Positions 17,815-26,432 of a stretch of 64,000 nucleotides of DNA are shown one piece after another. The number at the start of each line of letters is the position of its first letter. Position 1 is the first letter of the stretch. Source of the stretch: Bacteroidota bacterium. Its GTDB lineage: Bacteria > Bacteroidota > Bacteroidia > B-17B0 > Aurantibacillaceae. The stretch spans positions 124,001 to 188,000 of the forward strand of contig CAUJCR010000001.1 in NCBI GenBank assembly GCA_963169355.1. The letters are read 5' to 3'. The position numbers were made by a program, and so were the translations under genes. The notes under the pieces were generated by a model. That model saw only the letters and a list, made by a program, of their open reading frames with translations, did no database searches and was not told the DNA's origin.

Positions 17815-19092
17815 TTATAAAGCTTTAAAAGCAATCTCAAAGGCTTTAATAGTTTTATCAATATCGTCTTTGGTATGTGCTTCGCTCATAAAGCCCACTT
17901 CGTAGCCAGAAGGCCCTGTATAAACTCCATTTTCGAGCAAGTTATGATAAAGTGTTTTAAAATGATTCATACTATCAGGATGAATATCTTCTGCCGATTG
18001 TATTTTTTCTTTTTCGGTAAAGGCTAACCAAAACATAGAACCAACACTAAATATTTTAAAATGGTGTTTAGTATTCTGACTTAAACCTTGTATGAGTAAC
18101 TGCGTTTTTTGTTCTAAATCTTGATAAAAATTTGGTTTCAAACACTCGGTAAGTTGCGCAATACCTGCGCTCATCGCCACAGGATTACCACTTAATGTGC
18201 CAGCCTGATACACATTACCATCAGGAGATATGCAACTCATAATCTCTTTACTAGAAGCGTAAGCTCCAACTGGGAAACCACCACCAATAATTTTACCATA
18301 GGTAATGATATCAGGTTTAATGTTATAATAACCAGCAGCGCCAGTAAATCCAACTCTAAATCCATTAATTACTTCGTCAAATAACAATAAGGTTTTATGC
18401 GCTGTACAAATGTCTCGTAAGAATTGTAAGTATGTTTTATCTTGAATTAATAAACCATTATTTGCTGGAATTGGCTCAATAATAACACATGCAATTTGAT
18501 TTTTAAATTGTTCAAAGGCTTGTTCAACAGCCGATTTATTATTAAGCGGCACCACAATCGTTTCGTTTACAAAACTTAATGGTACGCCTGCCGATGACGT
18601 TTCTCCAAAGGTTACAAGACCCGAACCTGCCTTTACTAAGAGAGAATCGGAATGACCGTGGTAACAACCTTCAAATTTTAAAATTTTAGTTCTGCCTGTA
18701 TAACCTCTTGCTAGGCGAATGGCACTCATCACGGCTTCTGTTCCGCTACTTACAAAACGAATTTTTTCGATGTAAGGATTGTTGGAAATAATTAATTCGG
18801 CTAATTCATTTTCTAAACGTGTGGGTGCGCCAAATGAAGTTCCGTTTCGCATGGTTTTTTCAACAGCATTTAACACTTTGTCATTGGCATGTCCTAAAAT
18901 TAATGGTCCCCAACTGCCGCAATAATCAATGTATTCATTTCCATCTGCATCCCAAATATGAGAGCCTTTCCCTTTTTCAATAAATATAGGTGTTCCGCCT
19001 ACGCTTCTAAAAGCACGTACTGGTGAATTAACTCCGCCTGGAAAATATGTTTTAGCACGCTCAAATAATTGTGCTGATTGTTGATTGTTCAT
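17815..19092 (-). CDS. hemL: Glutamate-1-semialdehyde 2,1-aminomutase
   Basis: A 425-residue class III aminotransferase that forms 5-aminolevulinate for heme by the C5 pathway. The PLP lysine is Lys267 in ITYGKIIGGGFPVGAY. FVSSGTEAVMSAIRLAR and LFDEVINGFR are family landmarks. It has its own promoter (TATCTTTG) on the minus strand and converges on rpoD. Confidence 0.95.
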   Translation of the reverse strand: MNNQQSAQLFERAKTYFPGGVNSPVRAFRSVGGTPIFIEKGKGSHIWDADGNEYIDYCGSWGPLILGHANDKVLNAVEKTMRNGTSFGAPTRLENELAELIISNNPYIEKIRFVSSGTEAVMSAIRLARGYTGRTKILKFEGCYHGHSDSLLVKAGSGLVTFGETSSAGVPLSFVNETIVVPLNNKSAVEQAFEQFKNQIACVIIEPIPANNGLLIQDKTYLQFLRDICTAHKTLLLFDEVINGFRVGFTGAAGYYNIKPDIITYGKIIGGGFPVGAYASSKEIMSCISPDGNVYQAGTLSGNPVAMSAGIAQLTECLKPNFYQDLEQKTQLLIQGLSQNTKHHFKIFSVGSMFWLAFTEKEKIQSAEDIHPDSMNHFKTLYHNLLENGVYTGPSGYEVGFMSEAHTKDDIDKTIKAFEIAFKAL

Positions 19093-19109
19093 ACCTTTTA
19101 AAGTTTTTG

Positions 19110-19117
19110 CAAAGATA
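19110..19117 (-). promoter_or_regulatory. -7 promoter element of hemL
   Basis: The minus strand reads TATCTTTG (TAnnTTTG), 17 bases upstream of the ATG at 19092. Confidence 0.65.
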
Positions 19118-19141
19118 TAGAATAGATTGCTTTTATTAGGA

Positions 19142-19873
19142 TTAAAAAATTAATTCGGTTGAATTATTTTCTATTAACTCACATTCAAATAAAGTACAGA
19201 AATTCTTTTTTAATTTTTGTTTTACTTCATTCAAATCTAAATCTTGTCCTACTTCTTTATTTAAGCTCGTTACCGCCTTGTTTTGAATACCACATGGGAT
19301 GATATTTTGAAAATAATTCAAATCAGCATTTACATTAAAACCCCAGCCGTGCATAGTTACCCAGCGACTACATCTTACACCAAAGGCACAAATTTTACGA
19401 GCTTTAAAAATATTATCTGTATCTAACCACACACCTGTTTCGCCCTTACTTCTTTCGCCTTTTATGCCGTACTCGGCAATTGTCATAATAATGGTTTCTT
19501 CGAGCAAGCGTAAGTATTTATGAATATCTGTAAAGAAATGATCTAAATCTAAAATGGGATATCCAACTAATTGCCCTGGTCCATGATACGTAATATCACC
19601 GCCTCTATTTATTTTATAGTAATTTGCTTCTTTTTCTTTTAGTTGTTCTTGATTAATTAATAAATGAGCTGCATCGCCACTTTTACCAAGCGTGTATACA
19701 TGCGGGTGCTCTACAAATAATAAATAATTACGAGTAGGTATTTGATGATGAATTTCTAAATCTCGATTAGCAATTTTTTGCTGGATGGTATTATTAAAAA
19801 TTTTTTCTTGATAATCCCAACACTGCTTATAATCTATAAGACCTAAATCTTGAAAAAGTACCTGCTTATTCAA
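19142..19873 (-). CDS. lipB: Octanoyl-[acyl-carrier-protein]-protein octanoyltransferase
   Basis: A 243-residue LipB that moves octanoate from ACP to the lipoyl domains of 2-oxoacid dehydrogenases and GcvH. Diagnostic blocks are RGGDITYHGPGQLVGYPI and the segment KICAFGVRCSRWVTMHGWGFNV, where the catalytic Lys and acyl-carrying region lie. It follows the phosphosugar isomerase gene by 22 bp on the same strand. Confidence 0.94.
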   Translation of the reverse strand: MNKQVLFQDLGLIDYKQCWDYQEKIFNNTIQQKIANRDLEIHHQIPTRNYLLFVEHPHVYTLGKSGDAAHLLINQEQLKEKEANYYKINRGGDITYHGPGQLVGYPILDLDHFFTDIHKYLRLLEETIIMTIAEYGIKGERSKGETGVWLDTDNIFKARKICAFGVRCSRWVTMHGWGFNVNADLNYFQNIIPCGIQNKAVTSLNKEVGQDLDLNEVKQKLKKNFCTLFECELIENNSTELIF

Positions 19874-19895
19874 AGTATCTAAAAAATTAAAACAA

Positions 19896-20876
19896 CTAGC
19901 TCTTAGCTAATTCGTTTTTTAAATTTGTAATGACGTTAACCTCTATTGGATCAATATTTTTCAAATCGGCTAAGTAACAAGAAATCCAATCGCCTATATT
20001 TATTAAATAAAAGAATTGTTCGGTTTTAGTATTTCCTTTAGCCATTACATCTATAACAGCACTACTATATTTATTAAACAATGGTTTACACAACTCGTAA
20101 CGTTTTACGGTTCTTTCGTAATCAAAAGAAGTTCTAAAAGTAACTACTGCCAAATTATTATTTTTTTCTACCCAACCCACTAGCTCGTTATGATTCATTT
20201 CGGGTAATGTGTGATGCCAGCAAAGCATTTTACTATTTTCGTTTATTTGTTGGCGGAAACGTACAGCGGTGCCCTCGCAGGTACCAAGTGAATATATAAC
20301 CGTTAATTTCTGGAATAATTGTTTGGCAATTATATCCGCTTCTGCTTTAATAGAATGATGTTCGGTGTTTAAAAGCGTGATAGCATCTTTTACTTGCTTT
20401 AAAAAATCTGTTTTTACAAAACCATTAAACTGAATAATTTTAATAAGTTGCACTAAAGAATAACCAATACAAGAACGAGGCGGATGACCTCCAGGAATAA
20501 TAATTGCATCGAATTGATGTTGTTTGGCTATTTCTAATATTTGCCCGCCACTTGTAACACACACAATTTGAGCTTTTTTAGCAATAGCTTGTTGCATAGC
20601 CGAGATAGTTTCTTCGGTATTGCCGCTATAAGAAGATATAATTACTAAAGAATGGTTATTAACAAACTCAGGTAAAAAATAATCTTTATTAATGATAACA
20701 GGTACAGGGCACTCGCTTTGAATAAGTTCGGCTAAGATAGTGCCGCCAATGCCAGAGCCGCCTAAGCCCGTAACAATAATATTTTGAACTTGATGTTTGG
20801 GAGTTAAAACAGCTTTATTGGCAATATCTAATGCTTCTTGTAATTGGCTTGTAAATCTTTCTACTAAAGTCTTCAT
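19896..20876 (-). CDS. Bifunctional phosphoglucose/phosphomannose isomerase
   Basis: A 326-residue SIS-domain protein with GLGGSGIGGTILAEL near residue 36, SYSGNTEET (about 96-104) and the C-terminal HNELVGW segment around 224-230. It matches the Pgi/Pmi family, which interconverts fructose 6-phosphate with glucose 6-phosphate and mannose 6-phosphate. This links central metabolism to nucleotide-sugar synthesis. No clear promoter box was seen. Confidence 0.85.
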   Translation of the reverse strand: MKTLVERFTSQLQEALDIANKAVLTPKHQVQNIIVTGLGGSGIGGTILAELIQSECPVPVIINKDYFLPEFVNNHSLVIISSYSGNTEETISAMQQAIAKKAQIVCVTSGGQILEIAKQHQFDAIIIPGGHPPRSCIGYSLVQLIKIIQFNGFVKTDFLKQVKDAITLLNTEHHSIKAEADIIAKQLFQKLTVIYSLGTCEGTAVRFRQQINENSKMLCWHHTLPEMNHNELVGWVEKNNNLAVVTFRTSFDYERTVKRYELCKPLFNKYSSAVIDVMAKGNTKTEQFFYLINIGDWISCYLADLKNIDPIEVNVITNLKNELAKS

Positions 20877-21098
20877 ATAAAATTATAATACCGTAAAATT
20901 AACGAAAAAATTGAAGATTTATTGTAATATTTTTCTTTTAAAACTTTCATATTGCTTTAAGCAACAATTCATCTTTTATTTGTATATTTATTTTATAAAT
21001 AGCAAATGGCTTGTGTTAATTACATTGAGTTTTTTCATGGGCTATTTTACAGGTAAGTAAAACAAAACACAAGTAATAAATAATAACAAACAGAATAT

Positions 21099-21899
21099 AT
21101 GGCTGAACTCAAATGGAAAGAGGCAATTGAAAAAGTATTAAATGAAGAAAAGAAACAACTTCATTATACTGAAATTGCGGAATTAATTGCAGAAAGAGGA
21201 TATAGAAAATCATTAGGTGCAACACCACAAGACACTGTAAGTGCTAACTTAACAACTGATATTAACACTAAAAAAGAGCAATCCATTTTTGCAAAGACAG
21301 ACAAGGGATTTTACATTTTACGAAAGTATTTGAATCAAGTTGACGAAGTTTCATCTGATGAAAGCGAACCTGTAATTGTAAATGATAAACTTGTACCCAA
21401 AGACAGTCATAAAATTATTAACGCGTTTGGTATCTACTGGAACAGAAGCCTAGTTCATTGGAAATCAACACCAGACTTGTTGGGAATACAACAAATAGGA
21501 GCGACAGAAGTAAATTTTAAAAACCAAATTGGTATTTATTTACTGCACGACAGCCGTGAAACAATTTATGTTGGTCAAGCAATAGAACAACCACTTGGAA
21601 AGCGATTAAAAGACCACACCATAGATAGACTTGCAGGACGTTGGGATAGATTTAGTTGGTTTGGTTTTTATCCTGTAATGGAGGACGCAAAACTGAACTT
21701 GAATGTAAAATTTAAAGATTTTACAATTCAAAATTTAGGTGACATTATGGAAGCAATTCTTATAGAAAGTATTGAACCACGACAAAACAGGAAACAGGGA
21801 AATTCGTTCGTTGGACTCGAATATTTACAACAAGAAGCACCTGAAATAAAAAAGAAACTAAAACAACAAATAATACAAGAATTGACAGATAAATTATAA
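21099..21899 (+). CDS. HARE-HTH domain fused to a GIY-YIG nuclease
   Basis: A 266-residue protein. Residues 1-75 form a winged-helix HARE-HTH domain (LHYTEIAELIAERGYRKS), found in restriction enzymes and chromatin proteins. Residues 143-235 form a GIY-YIG nuclease: GIY 145-147, YVG 157-159, Arg169 in GKRLKDH, Glu219 and PRQNRKQG. All expected catalytic groups are present. No DNA methyltransferase is adjacent. It could be an orphan restriction or defence nuclease or a repair enzyme; the role is inferred only from domains. An accessory island (HAD remnant, ParDE) follows. Confidence 0.75.
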   Translation: MAELKWKEAIEKVLNEEKKQLHYTEIAELIAERGYRKSLGATPQDTVSANLTTDINTKKEQSIFAKTDKGFYILRKYLNQVDEVSSDESEPVIVNDKLVPKDSHKIINAFGIYWNRSLVHWKSTPDLLGIQQIGATEVNFKNQIGIYLLHDSRETIYVGQAIEQPLGKRLKDHTIDRLAGRWDRFSWFGFYPVMEDAKLNLNVKFKDFTIQNLGDIMEAILIESIEPRQNRKQGNSFVGLEYLQQEAPEIKKKLKQQIIQELTDKL

Positions 21900-22236
21900 A
21901 ATCAAACTACTAACATATAGCCATCAAACAAACCTTTTGCTTCAATTTAATCCTGTGCCTGTCTGCATTTAGTAGGTTGAATGAAGCTATTGTGTGTTCT
22001 TAAAAAAATAGGTTTAAGGTCTTATAGTTTGCTAATATGTAAATAAGCATATTATTGGCTAGCGGCTTGTTCAGCTAAATGAATGCTTTTCCACTGGACG
22101 TTTATAGTGCGAAAAATCTACCTCTAAGTTATTACCAATCATCACACATTCGTCGGCGGTTAATTGGGTAAGTGTTTGCACTACTTTAAAAAAGAAACTC
22201 CTCTTCCACCTTAAAATTAATTTGAAAAGTTTGCAT
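21900..22236. other. Non-coding stretch holding a HAD remnant
   Basis: Apart from the HAD-like fragment at 22071-22181, I see no gene, RNA or repeat here. The text looks like eroded coding sequence on the minus strand. Confidence 0.4.
22071..22181 (-). pseudogene. Fragment of a HAD-superfamily hydrolase
   Basis: A 36-codon minus-strand frame ends at 22071. It includes LTADECVMIGNNLEVDFS, which resembles HAD motif IV (normally IGDNxxxD), with Asn replacing the first motif Asp. The sequence upstream loses frame, and no start or other HAD motifs remain. Read as a decayed C-terminal piece. Confidence 0.5.
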
Positions 22237-22261
22237 AAGATACCAAGATTTGGTATCTTTG
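22237..22261 (+). promoter_or_regulatory. Operator-promoter of the ParDE module
   Basis: A perfect inverted repeat with 10-bp arms (22237-22246 and 22250-22259, 3-bp centre) overlaps the -7 box TATCTTTG (22254-22261). The ATG of the antitoxin gene is 16 bases downstream. Ribbon-helix-helix antitoxins typically bind such sites to autoregulate. Confidence 0.75.
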
Positions 22262-22277
22262 ATAAAACATTAAAGTT

Positions 22278-22526
22278 ATGGCAAAAAACACTTCCATATT
22301 ATTAGGAGATTATTTTGATACTTTCATAAATCAACAAGTTCAATCCGGAAGATTTTCTTCTGCAAGTGAAGTTATAAGAGCTGCATTGAGAATGTTTGAA
22401 CAAGAAGAAACTAAGAAAACTGAACTTATTAAAGAACTCAAAAAAGGAGAAAAATCTGGTTTTGTAAAAGACTTTAATAGAAATAACTTGCTGAAAACGC
22501 TTCATAAAAAACACATCAAAAAATGA
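22278..22526 (+). CDS. parD: ParD-like ribbon-helix-helix antitoxin
   Basis: An 82-residue antitoxin of the ParD/CC2985 family. The N-terminal RHH domain (SILLGDYFDTFINQQVQSG, then SASEVIRAALRMFE) binds DNA as a dimer. The C-terminal tail (KGEKSGFVKDFNRNNLL) would wrap the toxin. It overlaps the toxin gene by four bases (ATGA), giving tight coupling. Confidence 0.88.
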   Translation: MAKNTSILLGDYFDTFINQQVQSGRFSSASEVIRAALRMFEQEETKKTELIKELKKGEKSGFVKDFNRNNLLKTLHKKHIKK

Positions 22527-22825
22527 TGATGTTCAAAATAAGTAATGAAGCTCAAAATGACCTCGAACATATTTGGCTTTACACCTTTGAAACTTGGTCT
22601 ATTGAACAAGCTGACAGATATTACAATCTTATACTTGACGAAATCGAATACTTAGCTGAAAATCCAAGCATTGGAAAAGATTATTCTTACATAAGAAAAG
22701 GTTATTTACGTTCAAAAGTGAAATCGCATTTTATTTTCTACAAAATCAATAAGAAAGAAACCCTAATTGAGATTATCAGAATTTTACATCAACAAATGGA
22801 TATTGAAAACAGGTGGAACGATTAA
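22523..22825 (+). CDS. parE: ParE-like toxin
   Basis: A 100-residue RelE/ParE-superfamily toxin. Features include the N-terminal FKISNEAQNDLEHIWLYTFETW helix pair, PSIGKDYSYIRKGYLR and the C-terminal IIRILHQQMD strand. ParE members poison DNA gyrase, whereas RelE members cut mRNA. The HQQMD ending favours the ParE side. Full length, so the module looks intact. Confidence 0.87.
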   Translation: MMMFKISNEAQNDLEHIWLYTFETWSIEQADRYYNLILDEIEYLAENPSIGKDYSYIRKGYLRSKVKSHFIFYKINKKETLIEIIRILHQQMDIENRWND

Positions 22826-22936
22826 TACTGGCTATACATAACGTATAGAAATCAACCCTTTGCTTCTATCAAGTCCCTTGTTGAATAAAGTATTTGGCAA
22901 ACTACAAAGTACAACAACGCATATTACAGATTAGGA

Positions 22937-23374
22937 CTATATACATTCGTATTGTTTTACAGAGGCTATCCATTCTTTGGGTACTTCTACGGTTTGCCTT
23001 GTATCATAATTCATACACACTAAAGTGCTTTTGCCAAAGGCAGCTACAATTGTTGATTTATCAGGATTTTCAATAGTAATGATGTTTTCAATTTCAAAGC
23101 TTTTGTTACCAAACTGGTTAATTCTTGTATAGCAATAGGTGCTATCTTCCAACAAAATAGGTACTTTATAGGTTATTTCTGTTTTTGCCAAAATCATTCC
23201 TGTTTTTATCCAATCAGTTTGATTTCTAAACACATCTTTAAAATATTCAACTCGCGCTGTTTCAAAATAGGTAATATGATTGGCATTATTTACGTGCCCT
23301 TGCTTATCAATATCTTTAAACCGAACCTGTATTTTAATTTTATGTTTAAACGAATTAATATCTAAAAGTTCCAT
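22937..23374 (-). CDS. Acyl-CoA thioesterase (YbgC/4HBT hotdog family)
   Basis: A 145-residue hotdog-fold protein with VRFKDIDKQGHVNNANHITYFETARVEYF. In this block the Asp of the HxxxD-like active site and the long central helix are typical of the 4HBT/YbgC class. It hydrolyses acyl-CoA or acyl-ACP thioesters; the substrate is unknown. ATG at 23374 is preferred because the preceding polyprenyl synthase gene ends at 23376. Confidence 0.82.
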   Translation of the reverse strand: MELLDINSFKHKIKIQVRFKDIDKQGHVNNANHITYFETARVEYFKDVFRNQTDWIKTGMILAKTEITYKVPILLEDSTYCYTRINQFGNKSFEIENIITIENPDKSTIVAAFGKSTLVCMNYDTRQTVEVPKEWIASVKQYECI

Positions 23375-23375
23375 A

Positions 23376-24368
23376 CTATTTATTTCTATTGAGTAACTGC
23401 AAAGCAAATGCTTTTAAATGATCTTTTTTAACTTCATCGGCTTCTATTTCTTGTAAATGTTGAAGTGCTATACTTGTATGTTTATTAGCTTCGTTGAGTG
23501 CTAATTCTTTTACATTTAGCGCAAGGTATAAGGCTGTAACTTGTTTTACTTTTTCGTCTTTTAAACTATTGGGCATTTGGCAAAGCGCCTGTAATTGTTG
23601 TAGTTGAGCGGGGTTAGCTAACTCTAATGCTTTTAATAATAAATACGTTTTTTTATTGGCAATGATATCGCCACCTATTTGTTTGCCAAAGTTTTCATTT
23701 TCAGCAAAAACATCTAACACATCGTCTAATAATTGAAAAGCAATACCTATGTGTTTTCCAAATTCATAAACATGTTGCTGTGTTTGATAAGATGTATTTG
23801 CACAAATAGCACCCATTTGTAAGCTACAACCTAATAATACCGCTGTTTTATAAGTAATCATTTGGATATAAGCTTCAACACTTACTTTTTCTTGCGTTTC
23901 AAAATCCATATCCATTTGTTGCCCTTCGCACACCTCCATACCCGTTTTAGAAAACAATGGAAGTAAATAACCGATGTGTTGTTGTTGCGATTGTGCTAAA
24001 ACATCGTAGGCTTTTACCAACATACCATCGCCACTTAAAATAGCAATATCGGTATTCCATTTTTCATGTACCGTAGGGTTTGCTCTTCGCAATGGAGCTT
24101 TATCTAATATGTCGTCATGTATTAACGAAAAATTATGAAACAACTCTACCGCCATTGCCGAAGGCAAAGCATGCTGAATAGTTCCGTTAAATAAATCGCA
24201 AGCAATAAGTGTAAGCAAGGGGCGTACACGTTTACCACCTAAATCTAAAATATAACCCATGGGTTGATACATATTGGCAGGCGACATAGATTTAAAATGG
24301 GTACTATGTTCCTCAATATGCTTGTTTAGAAGTTGAATAAGAGATGCGTACGATTCCACAGTGTGCAA
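23376..24368 (-). CDS. Polyprenyl diphosphate synthase
   Basis: A 330-residue trans-isoprenyl diphosphate synthase. The first aspartate-rich motif is DDILD (85-89) followed by RR, and the second is LLDDVLDVF near 217. It condenses IPP with allylic diphosphates to make quinone side chains or carotenoid precursors. Chain length cannot be fixed by eye. It is followed almost directly by the thioesterase gene and preceded by rfbA on the same strand. Confidence 0.92.
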   Translation of the reverse strand: MHTVESYASLIQLLNKHIEEHSTHFKSMSPANMYQPMGYILDLGGKRVRPLLTLIACDLFNGTIQHALPSAMAVELFHNFSLIHDDILDKAPLRRANPTVHEKWNTDIAILSGDGMLVKAYDVLAQSQQQHIGYLLPLFSKTGMEVCEGQQMDMDFETQEKVSVEAYIQMITYKTAVLLGCSLQMGAICANTSYQTQQHVYEFGKHIGIAFQLLDDVLDVFAENENFGKQIGGDIIANKKTYLLLKALELANPAQLQQLQALCQMPNSLKDEKVKQVTALYLALNVKELALNEANKHTSIALQHLQEIEADEVKKDHLKAFALQLLNRNK

Positions 24369-24370
24369 TA

Positions 24371-25240
24371 CTATAATTTTCCTTCGGCTACTTTTAATAA
24401 ATAAGTGCCATAACCACTTTTGGTTAATGGTGTGGCCACTTTTATGAGTTGTTCTTTATTAATAAAACCCATATTAAATGCAATTTCTTCAATGCAACCA
24501 ATTTTTAGGCCTTGTCGTTCTTCTATTACTTGTACAAACTGACCAGCTTGCATTAACGAAGCAAAAGTACCCGTATCGAGCCAAGCAGTACCTCTGTCTA
24601 AAATAGATACTTTTAATTTTTTTCTTTTTAAATACTCTTTATTAACATCGGTTATTTCGTACTCGCCACGTGGCGAAGGTTTTAAATTTTTAGCAATTTC
24701 AACTACTGAGTTATCATAAAAATATAAACCCGGAACAGCATAATTAGATTTTGGTTGTGCAGGTTTTTCTTCAATTGACAATACATTATTATCCTTATCA
24801 AAATCTACTACGCCATATCGCTCAGGATCGCTCACATGGTAGGCAAATACCACACCGCCATCGGGATTATTAATTTTTTGAAGCATACGTCCTAAACCAA
24901 CTCCATAAAAGATGTTATCGCCAAGCACTAAGGCTACTTTATCATTTCCAATAAATTTTTCTCCAATCACAAAGGCCTGAGCCAGCCCATTAGGCACTTC
25001 TTGCACAGCGTAGGTAAATTTACAGCCTATTTGTTCGCCTGTACCTAATAAGCGTTCAAAATTTGGTAGGTCGTGTGGCGTAGAAATAATCAATACTTCT
25101 TTTATGCCTGCCATCATCAATACTGATAATGGATAATATATCATGGGCTTATCGTAAATAGGCATCATTTGTTTACTCATTGCCAAGGTTAATGGATGTA
25201 AACGAGTGCCAGAGCCACCTGCTAAAATAATTCCTTTCAT
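24371..25240 (-). CDS. rfbA: Glucose-1-phosphate thymidylyltransferase
   Basis: A 289-residue nucleotidyltransferase beginning [18 protein letters not shown] and containing the conserved EEKP and YGVGLG segments. It makes dTDP-glucose for dTDP-rhamnose and related deoxysugars. The rfbB, rfbC and rfbD genes are not in the window. It lies 2 bp upstream of the polyprenyl synthase gene in the same direction. Confidence 0.95.
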   Translation of the reverse strand: MKGIILAGGSGTRLHPLTLAMSKQMMPIYDKPMIYYPLSVLMMAGIKEVLIISTPHDLPNFERLLGTGEQIGCKFTYAVQEVPNGLAQAFVIGEKFIGNDKVALVLGDNIFYGVGLGRMLQKINNPDGGVVFAYHVSDPERYGVVDFDKDNNVLSIEEKPAQPKSNYAVPGLYFYDNSVVEIAKNLKPSPRGEYEITDVNKEYLKRKKLKVSILDRGTAWLDTGTFASLMQAGQFVQVIEERQGLKIGCIEEIAFNMGFINKEQLIKVATPLTKSGYGTYLLKVAEGKL

Positions 25241-25336
25241 AATGATTATTTAATAATTAGCCTTAAAAATAAGGTATTTATTTATAAGAAGGATGAGTTT
25301 TTGCTTTTTTTAAATGATATATTCCAAAATGCTTAT

Positions 25337-25344
25337 TAAGTTTG
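25337..25344 (+). promoter_or_regulatory. -7 promoter element of the heme A synthase gene
   Basis: TAAGTTTG matches TAnnTTTG, 17 bases upstream of the ATG at 25362. Confidence 0.6.
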
Positions 25345-25361
25345 CATCAAAATAGTACCTC

Positions 25362-26432
25362 ATGTTATCTCAAAATCCTCATAAATCGGTTATTTATTGG
25401 TTGCTTACAGGTTGTGGTTTAATTTATTTAATGGTCGTTATTGGATGTATCACACGTTTAACCCATTCGGGGCTTTCAATTACTGATTGGAGTTTTATGG
25501 GTTCAATACCGCCAATAACGGAGAATGATTGGATAGAGCGATTTGCTAAATACCAACAAAGCCCAGAGTTTACGAAAGTAAATTTTATGATGACATTAGA
25601 AGAATTTAAACATATTTTCTTTTGGGAATATTTGCATAGAATGGTTGGGAGAGGGATGATGTATGTTTTTTTAATAGGTTTAATTTACCTAATTATTAAA
25701 AAACAAATTAGAAAAGAGATGATTCCTTCATTAATTTTATTGTTTTTTATGGGAGCCATGCAAGCGGTTATAGGTTGGTGGATGGTGTATAGCGGCTTAC
25801 AACAAAAACCAGCTGTTAGTCATTTTAGATTAGCAACTCATTTAATAAGTGCGTTTACTTTATTTGCTTTTACATTTTGGTTTGCATTAAAATTAATGAA
25901 TGAAAATACTCAAACCGAAAAGGGCGAAGGACATCAACTAAAATGGTGGTCGGTGAGTTTTTTAGCTTTATTGGTCTTACAAATTATTTATGGTGCTTTT
26001 ACAGCAGGTTATGTAGTGGGCGATGCCGCAAAAGTAAGACCAGGTCATATATTTAATTCATGGCCTAAAATGGGAGAAGAATGGATGCCTGAGCAAGTAA
26101 CCATGAAAGATTCATTTTACCTTAACTTTTTTGAAAACGCTAGTGGTATTCAGTTTGCGCATCGCACTATTGCCATTGCTGTGGTACTCTTATTGTGTAT
26201 TATTTGGTATAAATCCAATAAACTTAAACTAAACGCCTCTCAATATAAAGCTGTAACATTTTTAATTTACGGTGTTGCTATTCAATTTATTTTGGGCGTA
26301 TTGACGTTACTTTATCAAGTGCCTGTTGTGTTGGGTGTATTGCATCAAACGGGTGCGTTCTTTTTATTTGCTGTAAGCATTTATTTTATTTTTCATAGCT
26401 TTAAAACAAACTCTACTTTATCCCCGGAATAG
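25362..26432 (+). CDS. ctaA: Heme A synthase (COX15/CtaA)
   Basis: A 356-residue polytopic membrane protein with about eight helices and conserved heme-ligand histidines (for example EYLHRMVGR, SHFRLATHL, FAHRTIA, LHQTGA). It oxidises heme O to heme A for aa3-type cytochrome oxidase, which implies aerobic respiration. The N-terminal LTHSGLSITDW motif is diagnostic. It overlaps the convergent downstream gene by 20 bp. Confidence 0.93.
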   Translation: MLSQNPHKSVIYWLLTGCGLIYLMVVIGCITRLTHSGLSITDWSFMGSIPPITENDWIERFAKYQQSPEFTKVNFMMTLEEFKHIFFWEYLHRMVGRGMMYVFLIGLIYLIIKKQIRKEMIPSLILLFFMGAMQAVIGWWMVYSGLQQKPAVSHFRLATHLISAFTLFAFTFWFALKLMNENTQTEKGEGHQLKWWSVSFLALLVLQIIYGAFTAGYVVGDAAKVRPGHIFNSWPKMGEEWMPEQVTMKDSFYLNFFENASGIQFAHRTIAIAVVLLLCIIWYKSNKLKLNASQYKAVTFLIYGVAIQFILGVLTLLYQVPVVLGVLHQTGAFFLFAVSIYFIFHSFKTNSTLSPE

